A DNA stretch of 46,373 nucleotides from Pseudoalteromonas rubra (GTDB lineage: Bacteria > Pseudomonadota > Gammaproteobacteria > Enterobacterales > Alteromonadaceae), in the NCBI RefSeq assembly GCF_005887115.1, contig NZ_PNCJ01000038.1, positions 1 through 46,373 on the forward strand, written 5' to 3'. The position numbers and the translations under genes were made by a program. Positions within the stretch are counted from its first letter, which is position 1. The number at the start of each line of letters is the position of its first letter. This document shows, piece by piece, positions 25,023 through 32,744 of the stretch. The notes under the pieces were generated by a model that was not told where the DNA came from, ran no database searches, and saw nothing but the letters and a program-made list of their open reading frames with translations.

Positions 25023-26933
25023 ATGCCAGTAATTACTCTCCCTGACGGCAGTCAGCGTATTTTTGAAAACCCGGTTACCACTTTAGAAGTTGCTCAGGAC
25101 ATCGGCCCAGGCCTTGCGAAGGCGACTATTGCCGGTCGTGTAAACGGCGTGCGAGTGGATGCATGCGACCTGATTGAACAGGACGCGCAGCTTGAGATCA
25201 TCACCGCAAAAGATGAAGATGGCTTAGAGATCATTCGTCACTCGTGTGCGCACTTGATTGGCCACGCCGTTAAGCAGCTTTTCCCTGAAGCCAAAATGGC
25301 GATCGGTCCGACCATTGACAATGGTTTCTACTATGACATCGACATGGAGCACTCGCTGACTCAGGAAGACCTCGATGCCATCGAAAAGCGCATGCTTGAA
25401 CTTGCTAAAACTAACTATGACGTTGTTAAAAAGAAAGTAAGCTGGCAAGAGGCACGCGATGCGTTCGAAGCGCGTGGCGAAACCTACAAGATGGAGATCC
25501 TGGATGAAAACATCGACAAAGATGACCGTCCAGGCCTTTACCACCACGAAGAATATGTGGACATGTGTCGTGGTCCGCACGTGCCAAACATGAAATTCTG
25601 CCAACACTTCAAAATTATGAAAGTGGCTGGCGCATACTGGCGTGGTAATGCAGAAAATAAAATGCTGCAGCGTATCTATGGTACTGCGTGGGCAGATAAG
25701 AAGCAACTTAAGGCTTACCTGAAGCGTCTGGAAGAAGCAGAGAAACGCGATCACCGTAAAATAGGTAAAGCGCTTGATCTTTGGCACTGGCAGGAAGAAG
25801 CGCCGGGCATGGTTTTCTGGCATAACGACGGCTGGAGCATCTACCGTGAGCTTGAAGACTTCGTGCGCGAGAAGCTACGTGAATATGCTTACGAAGAAGT
25901 TAAAGGCCCGCTGATGATGGACCGTGGTCTGTGGGAAAAATCAGGCCACTGGGACAAGTACGCTGATGCGATGTTCACCACAGAGTCTGAGAAGCGTGAA
26001 TATGCGATTAAGCCGATGAACTGTCCGGGACATGTGCAAATTTTCAATCAGGGCTTGAAGTCGTACCGCGACTTGCCTCTGCGTATGGCTGAATTTGGTT
26101 GTTGTCACCGTAACGAGCCTTCGGGAGCACTGCACGGTCTGATGCGTGTGCGTGGCTTTACTCAGGATGACGCCCATATTTTCTGTACAGAAGAGCAGAT
26201 CATGGATGAAGTATCCGCTTGTATTAATATGATCTATGATACATATTCAACATTCGGCTTTGAAAAGATTGTCGTAAAACTGTCTACACGCCCTGAAAAG
26301 CGTATCGGCGACGACGAAATGTGGGACAAAGCAGAAGAAGCGCTGGCGGATGCACTTAAAGCGAACAACATCGAGTTCGATTATCTGCCAGGCGAGGGCG
26401 CGTTTTATGGTCCTAAGATCGAGTTTACTTTGTACGACTGTCTTGAGCGTGCTTGGCAATGTGGCACAGTACAGCTAGACTTTGCTTTGCCGGGCCGCTT
26501 AGGCGCGACATATGTAGCAGAAAACAATGAACGTAAAACACCAGTGATGATCCACCGTGCTGTGTTGGGTTCACTGGAGCGTTTCATTGGTATTCTGACT
26601 GAAGAGTATGCGGGTTTATTCCCAACCTGGCTTGCGCCTAAGCAAGTAGTGATCATGAATATCACCGATAAACAGGCGGACTATGTGCAAGAAGTTGTAC
26701 AAAAACTGAATAAACTTGGAATAAGAGCCGGTGCTGACTTGAGAAATGAAAAGATTGGCTTTAAAATCCGCGAGCATACTTTAAAACGTATCCCGTATCT
26801 CCTTGTTGTTGGAGACAAAGAAGTTGAACAACAAGAAGTTGCGGTAAGAACACGCAAAGGTGAAGACCTGGGCAAGTTCTCTGTTGATGACTTTATTGCT
26901 AAGATCAGCGAAGAAATCAAAGACAGACGTTAA
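25023..26933 (+). CDS. thrS: Threonyl-tRNA synthetase
   Basis: This gene encodes 636 aa, close to the 642 aa of E. coli. It has the TGS domain (1-61), the editing/SAD domain with HSCAHLIGH (His73, His77) and CRGPH, the class II catalytic core with PMNCPGH and RMAEFGCCHRNEPSGALHGLMRVRGF (positions about 330-385), and a C-terminal anticodon-binding domain. It joins threonine to tRNA-Thr. It is the first gene of thrS-infC-rpmI-rplT. AGGAA lies seven bases before the ATG. In E. coli thrS represses its own translation through tRNA-like hairpins in the leader; I could not confirm such hairpins in 24812-25022. Confidence 0.98.
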   Translation: MPVITLPDGSQRIFENPVTTLEVAQDIGPGLAKATIAGRVNGVRVDACDLIEQDAQLEIITAKDEDGLEIIRHSCAHLIGHAVKQLFPEAKMAIGPTIDNGFYYDIDMEHSLTQEDLDAIEKRMLELAKTNYDVVKKKVSWQEARDAFEARGETYKMEILDENIDKDDRPGLYHHEEYVDMCRGPHVPNMKFCQHFKIMKVAGAYWRGNAENKMLQRIYGTAWADKKQLKAYLKRLEEAEKRDHRKIGKALDLWHWQEEAPGMVFWHNDGWSIYRELEDFVREKLREYAYEEVKGPLMMDRGLWEKSGHWDKYADAMFTTESEKREYAIKPMNCPGHVQIFNQGLKSYRDLPLRMAEFGCCHRNEPSGALHGLMRVRGFTQDDAHIFCTEEQIMDEVSACINMIYDTYSTFGFEKIVVKLSTRPEKRIGDDEMWDKAEEALADALKANNIEFDYLPGEGAFYGPKIEFTLYDCLERAWQCGTVQLDFALPGRLGATYVAENNERKTPVMIHRAVLGSLERFIGILTEEYAGLFPTWLAPKQVVIMNITDKQADYVQEVVQKLNKLGIRAGADLRNEKIGFKIREHTLKRIPYLLVVGDKEVEQQEVAVRTRKGEDLGKFSVDDFIAKISEEIKDRR

Positions 26934-27018
26934 ATTAACAAACCTGTGCGAAAAGCTTATCAACTAACATAAAACGCTTTTCGCACAATATATTTTTGAC
27001 TTTTTGGAGGAACGTACC

Positions 27019-27567
27019 ATTAGAGGCGGCAAAAAAGGGCAAACTACTGCTCAGAAAAATCGTATCAATGAAGAAATCACAGCGAAAGAAGTTCGCTTAA
27101 TTGACGCTGAAGGCGAACAGGCAGGCGTAGTTTCAATTAGAGAAGCACGAGCGCTTGCGGAAGAAGCCGGCCTGGACCTGGTTGAGATCAGTCCGAATGC
27201 AGAGCCACCAGTCTGTAAAGTAATGGACTACGGTAAGTTCCTTTTTGAAAAAGCAAAACTACAAAAAGAACAAAAGAAAAAGCAAAAACAGATTCAGGTT
27301 AAAGAAATCAAATTCCGTCCTGGCACGGACGAAGGCGATTATCAGGTCAAACTGCGTAACCTTCGCAAATTCCTTGAAGCGGGCGACAAAGCGAAAATCA
27401 CCATTCGTTTCCGCGGCCGTGAAATGGCCCACCAGGAAATTGCCATTGAAATGCTTAATCGTTTGAAAGCCGACTTGGAAGAGGTAGCTCAGGTTGAGTC
27501 ATTCCCGAACCGGGTTGAAGGCCGTCAAATGATTATGATGATGGCGCCTGTTGCGAAAAAGTCTTAA
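27019..27567 (+). CDS. infC: Translation initiation factor IF-3, ATT start codon
   Basis: This gene encodes 182 aa (180 in E. coli). The start is the rare codon ATT at 27019. GGAGG (27006-27010) is eight bases upstream, and the next codons (Arg-Gly-Gly-Lys-Lys) align with the E. coli N-terminus (Met-Lys-Gly-Gly-Lys). No ATG is available nearby. A TTG at 27004 would place the start before its own ribosome-binding site. The N-domain (about 1-75, with LDLVEISPNAEPPVCKVMDYGKF at 54-76), basic linker and C-domain (REMAHQEIA) are complete. IF-3 prevents initiation at non-standard codons, so its own non-standard start provides autorepression, as established in E. coli. Confidence 0.97.
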   Translation: MRGGKKGQTTAQKNRINEEITAKEVRLIDAEGEQAGVVSIREARALAEEAGLDLVEISPNAEPPVCKVMDYGKFLFEKAKLQKEQKKKQKQIQVKEIKFRPGTDEGDYQVKLRNLRKFLEAGDKAKITIRFRGREMAHQEIAIEMLNRLKADLEEVAQVESFPNRVEGRQMIMMMAPVAKKS

Positions 27568-27606
27568 TCAAGGCATAATACGCGCCGATTTAACGATCGA
27601 CAGAAT

Positions 27607-27644
27607 TTAACTCAGGTTTCAAGTGCGTACGCCACCTGAGTTAA
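27607..27644 (+). promoter_or_regulatory. Leader hairpin before rpmI, candidate L20 control element
   Basis: TTAACTCAGGT (27607-27617) and ACCTGAGTTAA (27634-27644) form an 11-bp perfect stem, with no T-run after it, so it is not a simple terminator. It lies in the 205-base infC-rpmI gap. In E. coli, L20 binds leader RNA in the infC-rpmI region and represses rpmI-rplT. A second possible pairing (GGTACCTAA at 27647-27655 with TTAGGGTGCATACC at 27688-27701) could contribute to a folded L20 site. Confidence 0.5.
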
Positions 27645-27772
27645 CCGGTACCTAAGTAAAGGTCATTTAGTGGCTTTTCACCGGAATTAGGGTGCATACC
27701 AGGCCAATAAAGTGATGTTTATCATCCGCCTGCTTGCATAATGTTAACGCAATATCATTTGGAGTTATTGCA

Positions 27773-27973
27773 ATGTCTTATAAACTAAAGACACACAGAG
27801 GTGCTGCTAAGCGCTTCAAAAAGACTGCTTCTGGCGGTTTCAAGCGTAAACAGTCGCATCTTCGTCACATTCTGACTAAGAAATCTTCTAAGCGTAAGCT
27901 TCACCTACGTAATAAGACTATGGTTCATAAGAATGACCTGGGTCTTATCAATCGTATGTTACCATTCGCTTAA
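27773..27973 (+). CDS. rpmI: 50S ribosomal protein L35
   Basis: This gene encodes 66 aa, highly basic, starting at the ATG at 27773 (MSYKLKTHRGAAKRFKKT). GGAG lies eight bases upstream. An upstream ATG at 27734 would add 13 residues not found in L35. The motif HLRHILTKKSSKRKLHLR is typical. It is a large-subunit protein, translated together with rplT 15 bases downstream. Confidence 0.97.
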   Translation: MSYKLKTHRGAAKRFKKTASGGFKRKQSHLRHILTKKSSKRKLHLRNKTMVHKNDLGLINRMLPFA

Positions 27974-27988
27974 TAGAGGATATCAGAA

Positions 27989-28348
27989 ATGGCAAGAGTT
28001 AAACGCGGTGTTATCGCACGTGCACGTCACAAAAAAGTATTAAAGCAGGCTAAAGGTTACTATGGAGCACGTTCACGTGTTTATCGCGTAGCTTTCCAGG
28101 CAGTAACTAAAGCAGGTCAATACGCTTACCGTGACCGTCGCGCTAAGAAACGTACTTTCCGTCAACTATGGATCGCACGTATCAACGCTGCAGCACGTCA
28201 AAACGGCCTTTCTTACAGCCGTTTCATCAATGGCCTTAAAAAGTCATCTGTTGAAATCGATCGTAAGATCCTAGCTGATATCGCAGTATACGACCAAGTA
28301 GCTTTCGCAGCACTAGTTGCTAAAGCAAAAGAAGGTCTTGCAGCTTAA
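27989..28348 (+). CDS. rplT: 50S ribosomal protein L20
   Basis: This gene encodes 119 aa (118 in E. coli), strongly basic. The N-terminus MARVKRGVIARARHKKVLK and the central YRDRRAKKRTFRQLWIARINAAAR are typical of L20. It is an early assembly protein binding 23S rRNA, and in E. coli the translational repressor of rpmI-rplT. It is the last gene before a strong terminator. pheS-pheT-ihfA, which follow in E. coli, are not here. Confidence 0.98.
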   Translation: MARVKRGVIARARHKKVLKQAKGYYGARSRVYRVAFQAVTKAGQYAYRDRRAKKRTFRQLWIARINAAARQNGLSYSRFINGLKKSSVEIDRKILADIAVYDQVAFAALVAKAKEGLAA

Positions 28349-28374
28349 TTCTCTTAAGCTAAGCGATTGAAAAG

Positions 28375-28400
28375 AAAAGGAGCCATTGGCTCCTTTTTTT
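28375..28400 (+). terminator. Terminator of the thrS-infC-rpmI-rplT operon
   Basis: AAAAGGAGCC, loop ATT, GGCTCC and seven Ts form a textbook Rho-independent terminator. Confidence 0.95.
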
Positions 28401-28494
28401 GATCCTGCTAGCCATAAACAGAGTGATGTAAATTTGTTCAATTAAGAGTTCTGTTTACTCCTTAAAATTGAAAACACATTAAGTGAACTTGGTA

Positions 28495-28708
28495 ATACCA
28501 ATTTGCTTAATTAAGTTGTTTATTTTGAGGCGAGAAAATAGGGTCGATTAAACTGCTCTCGCGTCCTGCTATCGCTGAGACACCTATATCCATGCAGGCG
28601 AGGCAAAAATTGGCGAACTAATGCCTTGGACAAAGGTTCTAAATGAGGGATTTTTAACACCGATAGTGTCATATTTGCTCCTTCAAATTGACTAAGTAAA
28701 ATTGGTAT
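28495..28708. mobile_element. Candidate MITE-like element with terminal inverted repeats
   Basis: ATACCAATTT-GCTTA (28495-28509) and TAAGT-AAAATTGGTAT (28693-28708) are inverted copies: 10 bp perfect, then about five more with one gap. They enclose 214 bp between the rplT terminator and the 3' end of the SDR gene. There is no transposase. The interior holds a short - strand frame with a good ribosome-binding site. I recall similar TACCAATTT...TTAATTAAG ends scattered in marine gammaproteobacterial genomes, which is unverified here. Target-site duplications are not evident. Confidence 0.4.
28520..28672 (-). CDS. Possible small protein inside the MITE-like element
   Basis: This frame encodes 50 aa (MTLSVLKIPHLEPLSKALVR at the start), preceded by AAGGAGCAAAT, a strong ribosome-binding site. 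It is basic, with no membrane helix, and I do not recognise it. It lies in the same orientation as the SDR gene, 43 bases after it. It may be a genuine small protein, a piece of a vanished gene, or chance coding within a repeat. Confidence 0.3.
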   Translation of the reverse strand: MTLSVLKIPHLEPLSKALVRQFLPRLHGYRCLSDSRTREQFNRPYFLASK

Positions 28709-28714
28709 AAACAA

Positions 28715-29557
28715 TCACCTATTTTTTAGTAACACCTTGTCCAGCCAGGCCGAGCTGAGCAGGCGTTTTAGGTATCCCATCAGGTACGTCGGGAAGGTCA
28801 CATAATATCTGGGCTTTGCGCGTTTCGCGGTGAGAGCATGTAAGAGTTTTTCATAAACGGCTTCAGGCCCCAGCGTGAATTTTTGTGGTGCAGATTGTGC
28901 GTTCAAACGCGCTAACTGAGCCTCATATTCGGCTTTGTGTGCGCTGCCACCTATTTCAATATGTTGCTCAAATGCACTGCGCGCGTTGCGACGAAACTCA
29001 GATAGGATAGGGCCAGGTTCTATCAGACTCACCTGGATATTTGACCCACATAACTCCATTCTGAGTGTGTCAGTTAAGCCTTCCAGAGCGAATTTACTGG
29101 CGTTGTAAGCGCCTCGATAGGGCAAAGCTACCAACCCCAGAACCGAAGAGTTTTGGATTACTCGGCTGTCACCGCCGTGCTTTCTCATATGTGCAACCGC
29201 CAGGCATGTTAGTGTATGCCAGCCAAATAAATTTGTTTCAAACTGAGTACGCAGCACGTCAGTAGGAAGATCCTCGACTGCGCCTGGCTGACCATAGGCA
29301 CCATTGTTGAATAGCGCGTCTAACTGACCATCACATAATGCGACGGCTTCATCAAACCCCTTTTTGATAGAAGATTCATCAGCCAGATCTAAAATGATGC
29401 AAGGGATCCCGCTGGCTTCAAAGCGCGCTAAGTGTTGAGGATTGCGCACCGATGCGACGACACGAAACCCTGCACTATGAAGTGTTTGGGCGCAGTAAAA
29501 GCCGATCCCAGTGGAGCATCCGGTTATTAAAATCGATTTTGTCATGTGTTTATCCAT
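28715..29557 (-). CDS. Short-chain dehydrogenase, YbbO-like
   Basis: This gene encodes 280 aa if started at the ATG at 29557; MTKS at 29545 is an alternative, and neither start has a strong ribosome-binding site. It has a Rossmann nucleotide site TGCSTGIG, NNGAYG after the fourth strand, catalytic Ser in QNSSVLG, and YNASK (Tyr and Lys). The string VSLIEPGP and a C-terminal helix ending LLSSAWLDKVLL parallel E. coli YbbO, an aldehyde reductase-like SDR using NADP(H). Substrate unknown. The stop lies seven bases from the right end of the MITE-like element. Confidence 0.88.
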   Translation of the reverse strand: MDKHMTKSILITGCSTGIGFYCAQTLHSAGFRVVASVRNPQHLARFEASGIPCIILDLADESSIKKGFDEAVALCDGQLDALFNNGAYGQPGAVEDLPTDVLRTQFETNLFGWHTLTCLAVAHMRKHGGDSRVIQNSSVLGLVALPYRGAYNASKFALEGLTDTLRMELCGSNIQVSLIEPGPILSEFRRNARSAFEQHIEIGGSAHKAEYEAQLARLNAQSAPQKFTLGPEAVYEKLLHALTAKRAKPRYYVTFPTYLMGYLKRLLSSAWLDKVLLKNR

Positions 29558-29647
29558 GTTTTTTCGCTTAGCCAAAAGCCAGCTCGCGATTAACTGTGAA
29601 TTTTTGTAGAATCACCGCACATTGTAAGTTGTTAATTTAAATATTGA

Positions 29648-29653
29648 TATAAT
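29648..29653 (+). promoter_or_regulatory. Candidate -10 box of the carboxypeptidase gene
   Basis: TATAAT, 39 bases before the ATG at 29687. The best -35 candidates (TTGTAA at 29622 and TTGTTA at 29629) are spaced 20 and 13 bases away, so the promoter is not fully convincing. Confidence 0.35.
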
Positions 29654-29686
29654 CATCATATCGATAGATAGAAATAAAGATTGTTT

Positions 29687-31477
29687 ATGAATTTAGGCAT
29701 TGTTTTGCTAAGTGCAACAGTAAATCTGAATAGTCATTTACCACCGCTTCAAGACTGGCAAGGTAAAAGTGTTAGTCTTATGCAAGAGCAAGGACCGCTT
29801 ACCACAGATTTTGAACTGAGCAAGGGCTTAGAAAGCCCTGATTATGCAAAAACGATGGCATTTGTAGACCGTTTGGTTGCCGCCAATCCAACCCAGTTTA
29901 AAGCGGTAAAGATAGGCCAGAGTGATGCCGGCCGAGATATAAAAATGCTGGTCGCCTCGCAAGTTAATCAGTTCAGTCCTGCGATGTTAAAAAATAATAA
30001 CAAGCCGACTTTACTTATTCAGGCGGGGATCCATGCCGGCGAAATAGATGGCAAAGATGCCATGTTTATGTTGTTGAGAGATATTGCTACAGGTAAACGT
30101 CGTGATATTTTGAACAAGGTCAATATTCTGTTTATTCCCATCCTTAACGTAGATGGGCATGAAAGGCGCAGTGTCTACAACCGTATTAATCAGCGCGGGC
30201 CGAAGGAAATGGGTTACCGTACTAACGGGCTGAACTTAAACTTAAATCGCGACTATACCAAGCTAGACACGCCAGGCGTTCGTGCTGTGATGAATGTCAT
30301 TAATCAGTATCAACCCGCGATGTATTTAGATTTGCATGTAACGGATGGCGCTGATTATCAGTATGATATTACCTATGGGTTTAATCCGAGCTTTGCCAGT
30401 GAATCTCCTGCAGTTGCAAAAGTGTTGGAGCAGCACTTTACGCCAATGATTGACGAAAAGTTGCGTCAGCAAGGTCATGAGCCAGGGCCTCTGGTGTTTG
30501 TGATGGATAAGCGGGACTTCAAAAAAGGTCTTGCTGGTTGGGTTGCCAGTCCGCGTTTTTCTAATGGCTGGGCAGACATCAAGGCTTTACCGAGTATTTT
30601 GTTGGAAAATCACTCTCTGAAACCCTACAAACAGCGTGTACTGGGGACTTACGTATTTATCGACGGTGTGATAGATGCGTTGACAGAGCATCAACAGGCA
30701 CTTGCTAAGGCTGTCGAGACCGAGAAACACTTTGTCCCTGATGAACTGGTAGTAGAGCGTGGTTACAGTGAAAAGCCAGACTTAATCTCTTTTAAGGGGG
30801 TCACTTACAAACGTTTTGAAAGTGCCTTGTCCGGTCAAATGGAGGCAAAGTATCTTGGGGAGCCTAAGCTTTATGAGCAACTACCTGTATACTGGCAGAA
30901 AGTAGAGAAACGTAAGGTCAAAGTGCCGAGTGCATTTTATATCCCACCAGCTTATGCAGGCACGGTCGAAAAACTCAAATTGCATGGTATTGCTGTAGAG
31001 CAGTTGACTACAGATGTTCTGGCAGACGAGTTGGTGCAACTTTCTATAAAGTCATACGAATTTGCTAAATTGCCATTTGAAGGTCGCTTTCGTGTTAGCG
31101 CCCAGTTCGAACAACAGGCCGTATCGTCCACTTTGAACCTTTCTGGGTGGTATAAAGTGTCTACACAGCAGGCGGGTGGGGAACTTGCAACGCATTTATT
31201 GCACCCTGATGCGCCAGATTCATTGTTTGCCTGGGGCGACTTCCCTGGTTTATTCCAGCGTACTGAGTACGTTGAAAATTATGCACTTGAACCTTTTGCT
31301 CGGAAAATGTTAAAAGACAACCCTGCTATGGCACTGGCGTTTGATAAAAAAATCAGTGAGGATAAGTCCTTTGCGAGCGATCCCAAAGCGAGAATGGAGT
31401 GGCTCTACAAGCGTACGCCTTATTATGACCAAGCCTACCTCAAGTATCCGATCCTCATGTCCTTTAAGGAAAAGTAG
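29687..31477 (+). CDS. M14-family zinc carboxypeptidase
   Basis: This gene encodes 596 aa from the ATG at 29687. The N-terminus has a short hydrophobic stretch that may act as a signal peptide. The M14 zinc site is clear: His116 and Glu119 in HAGEIDGKD and His217 in LDLHVTDG. An Arg-rich NLNLNRDY segment binds the substrate carboxylate, and the catalytic Glu is in LLENHS. It should remove C-terminal amino acids from peptides outside the cytoplasm. The remaining 300 residues have no recognised domain. The next gene starts on the base after its stop codon, so the two are co-translated. Confidence 0.9.
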   Translation: MNLGIVLLSATVNLNSHLPPLQDWQGKSVSLMQEQGPLTTDFELSKGLESPDYAKTMAFVDRLVAANPTQFKAVKIGQSDAGRDIKMLVASQVNQFSPAMLKNNNKPTLLIQAGIHAGEIDGKDAMFMLLRDIATGKRRDILNKVNILFIPILNVDGHERRSVYNRINQRGPKEMGYRTNGLNLNLNRDYTKLDTPGVRAVMNVINQYQPAMYLDLHVTDGADYQYDITYGFNPSFASESPAVAKVLEQHFTPMIDEKLRQQGHEPGPLVFVMDKRDFKKGLAGWVASPRFSNGWADIKALPSILLENHSLKPYKQRVLGTYVFIDGVIDALTEHQQALAKAVETEKHFVPDELVVERGYSEKPDLISFKGVTYKRFESALSGQMEAKYLGEPKLYEQLPVYWQKVEKRKVKVPSAFYIPPAYAGTVEKLKLHGIAVEQLTTDVLADELVQLSIKSYEFAKLPFEGRFRVSAQFEQQAVSSTLNLSGWYKVSTQQAGGELATHLLHPDAPDSLFAWGDFPGLFQRTEYVENYALEPFARKMLKDNPAMALAFDKKISEDKSFASDPKARMEWLYKRTPYYDQAYLKYPILMSFKEK

Positions 31478-32119
31478 ATGCAGGTAATGACTATACCCGT
31501 AACACCATTTATGCAAAATTGCCGTATCATATGTTGTCCAACCACAGGTAAGTGTGCAGTGGTTGACCCGGGAGGCGATGTTGATAAAATATTGTCTGTT
31601 ATAGAGGAACGTACTCTCAATGTTGAAATGATTTTGCTTACCCATGGACATTTAGATCATGTTGGTGCCAGCGAAACGCTCTCAAACGTATTGGGGGTTG
31701 AAATTGTCGGACCACAGCGCGATGATAAGTTTTGGTTTGACGCACTACCTATGCAGGCGCAGATGTTTGGTTTTGCACCACAAGCGGCGTTTTTTCCAGT
31801 ACGTTGGCTTGAGCATGGTGAATGCGTTGAACTTGGCCAGCTAAAACTAGAAGTTCGCCATTGTCCCGGACACACACCGGGACATGTCGTGTTTTATGAG
31901 CCGCAAAGTGCATCTGTGCTGGTCGGAGATGTTTTATTTAAAGGCTCTGTAGGTAGAACGGACTTCCCGAAAGGGGATGCCGCGATATTAAAGCAGTCAA
32001 TAGAAACTCAGTTATTCACATTGCCAGAGGCGACGCGGGTAATGAGTGGCCACGGGGAAGACACTTCGATTGGTCATGAACAGCGCCATAATCCTTTTAT
32101 GAGCGGACGGTTTGGCTGA
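31478..32119 (+). CDS. Metallo-beta-lactamase-fold hydrolase (GloB/YcbL type)
   Basis: This gene encodes 213 aa. It has the metal site THGHLDH (His56, His58, Asp60, His61), followed by HCPGHTPGH, GDVLFKGSVGRTDFP and SGHGEDTS. The two-metal ligands and length match the short glyoxalase II-like YcbL group (about 215 aa), which hydrolyses S-lactoylglutathione or related thioesters. The start directly abuts the stop of the carboxypeptidase gene, so translation is probably by re-initiation. The functional link between the two is unclear. Confidence 0.9.
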   Translation: MQVMTIPVTPFMQNCRIICCPTTGKCAVVDPGGDVDKILSVIEERTLNVEMILLTHGHLDHVGASETLSNVLGVEIVGPQRDDKFWFDALPMQAQMFGFAPQAAFFPVRWLEHGECVELGQLKLEVRHCPGHTPGHVVFYEPQSASVLVGDVLFKGSVGRTDFPKGDAAILKQSIETQLFTLPEATRVMSGHGEDTSIGHEQRHNPFMSGRFG

Positions 32120-32173
32120 TAATTGAATCTATCAGCACTGTATTCATTTAACTAATTAAAAATTAAGAAAAAT

Positions 32174-32632
32174 ATGTCATTAAATCAGGTTGATCGTCAA
32201 ATATTAGCGCTGCTACAGCAAGATGCAAGTTTATCTACGGCAGAGATTGCCGACAAGGTCGGATTGTCGCAGTCACCTTGCTGGCGCCGAATCGCCAAAC
32301 TGGAGCAGGATGGATACATCAAAGGTAAAGTTGCTTTACTCGATGAGAAACAGCTTGGTTTTGATATGCTCGTTTATGCTCATGTAAAGTTGTCTAATCA
32401 TGGCCGCAATAACCTTTCTGAGTTTGAAAAGCTGATCATGAGTTACGATGAAGTAACAGAATGCTATACCATGGCTGGTACTATGGATTTTATGCTACGC
32501 ATTATTTCTCGTGGCATAGAAGGATATGAGCAATTTGTCAGAGATAATTTGCTGAACCTGGAGTACGTTCAGGAAGTACACTCAAACGTCACCATGACGT
32601 GTGTTAAGCGGACCACAGCCCTGCCAATCTGA
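32174..32632 (+). CDS. AsnC/Lrp-family transcriptional regulator
   Basis: This gene encodes 152 aa. The N-terminal helix-turn-helix (DRQILALLQQDASLSTAEIA then VGLSQSPCWRRIAKLEQDGYI, positions 7-49) is followed by a RAM ligand-binding domain (about 65-145) with MAGTMDFMLRI. This family binds amino acids and forms octamers. The SQSPCWRRI string is typical of the broad Lrp-like group in Alteromonadales. It may control the upstream peptidase operon or the downstream transporter. A strong terminator separates it from the latter. Confidence 0.93.
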   Translation: MSLNQVDRQILALLQQDASLSTAEIADKVGLSQSPCWRRIAKLEQDGYIKGKVALLDEKQLGFDMLVYAHVKLSNHGRNNLSEFEKLIMSYDEVTECYTMAGTMDFMLRIISRGIEGYEQFVRDNLLNLEYVQEVHSNVTMTCVKRTTALPI

Positions 32633-32680
32633 TTGTCATACATCAGACCTGAAACTCAACTATAATGTATCTCATTTGTT

Positions 32681-32715
32681 AAAAGCGCTGGATTTTGCTA
32701 GGATCCAGCGCTTTT
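32681..32715. terminator. Rho-independent terminator after the AsnC/Lrp gene
   Basis: AAAAGCGCTGGAT and ATCCAGCGCTTTT form a perfect 13-bp stem (32681-32693 with 32703-32715). TATAAT at 32661 lies just upstream but would read straight into this stem. Confidence 0.92.
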
Positions 32716-32744
32716 CTGTCGTAGTAATAATCTTGGGGATTTAA

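Noticed and set aside
32633..32666. TTGTCA and TATAAT as a promoter for the SulP gene
   Set aside because: Spacing is 22 bases, and transcription from it would run into the strong terminator at 32681-32715 before reaching the gene.
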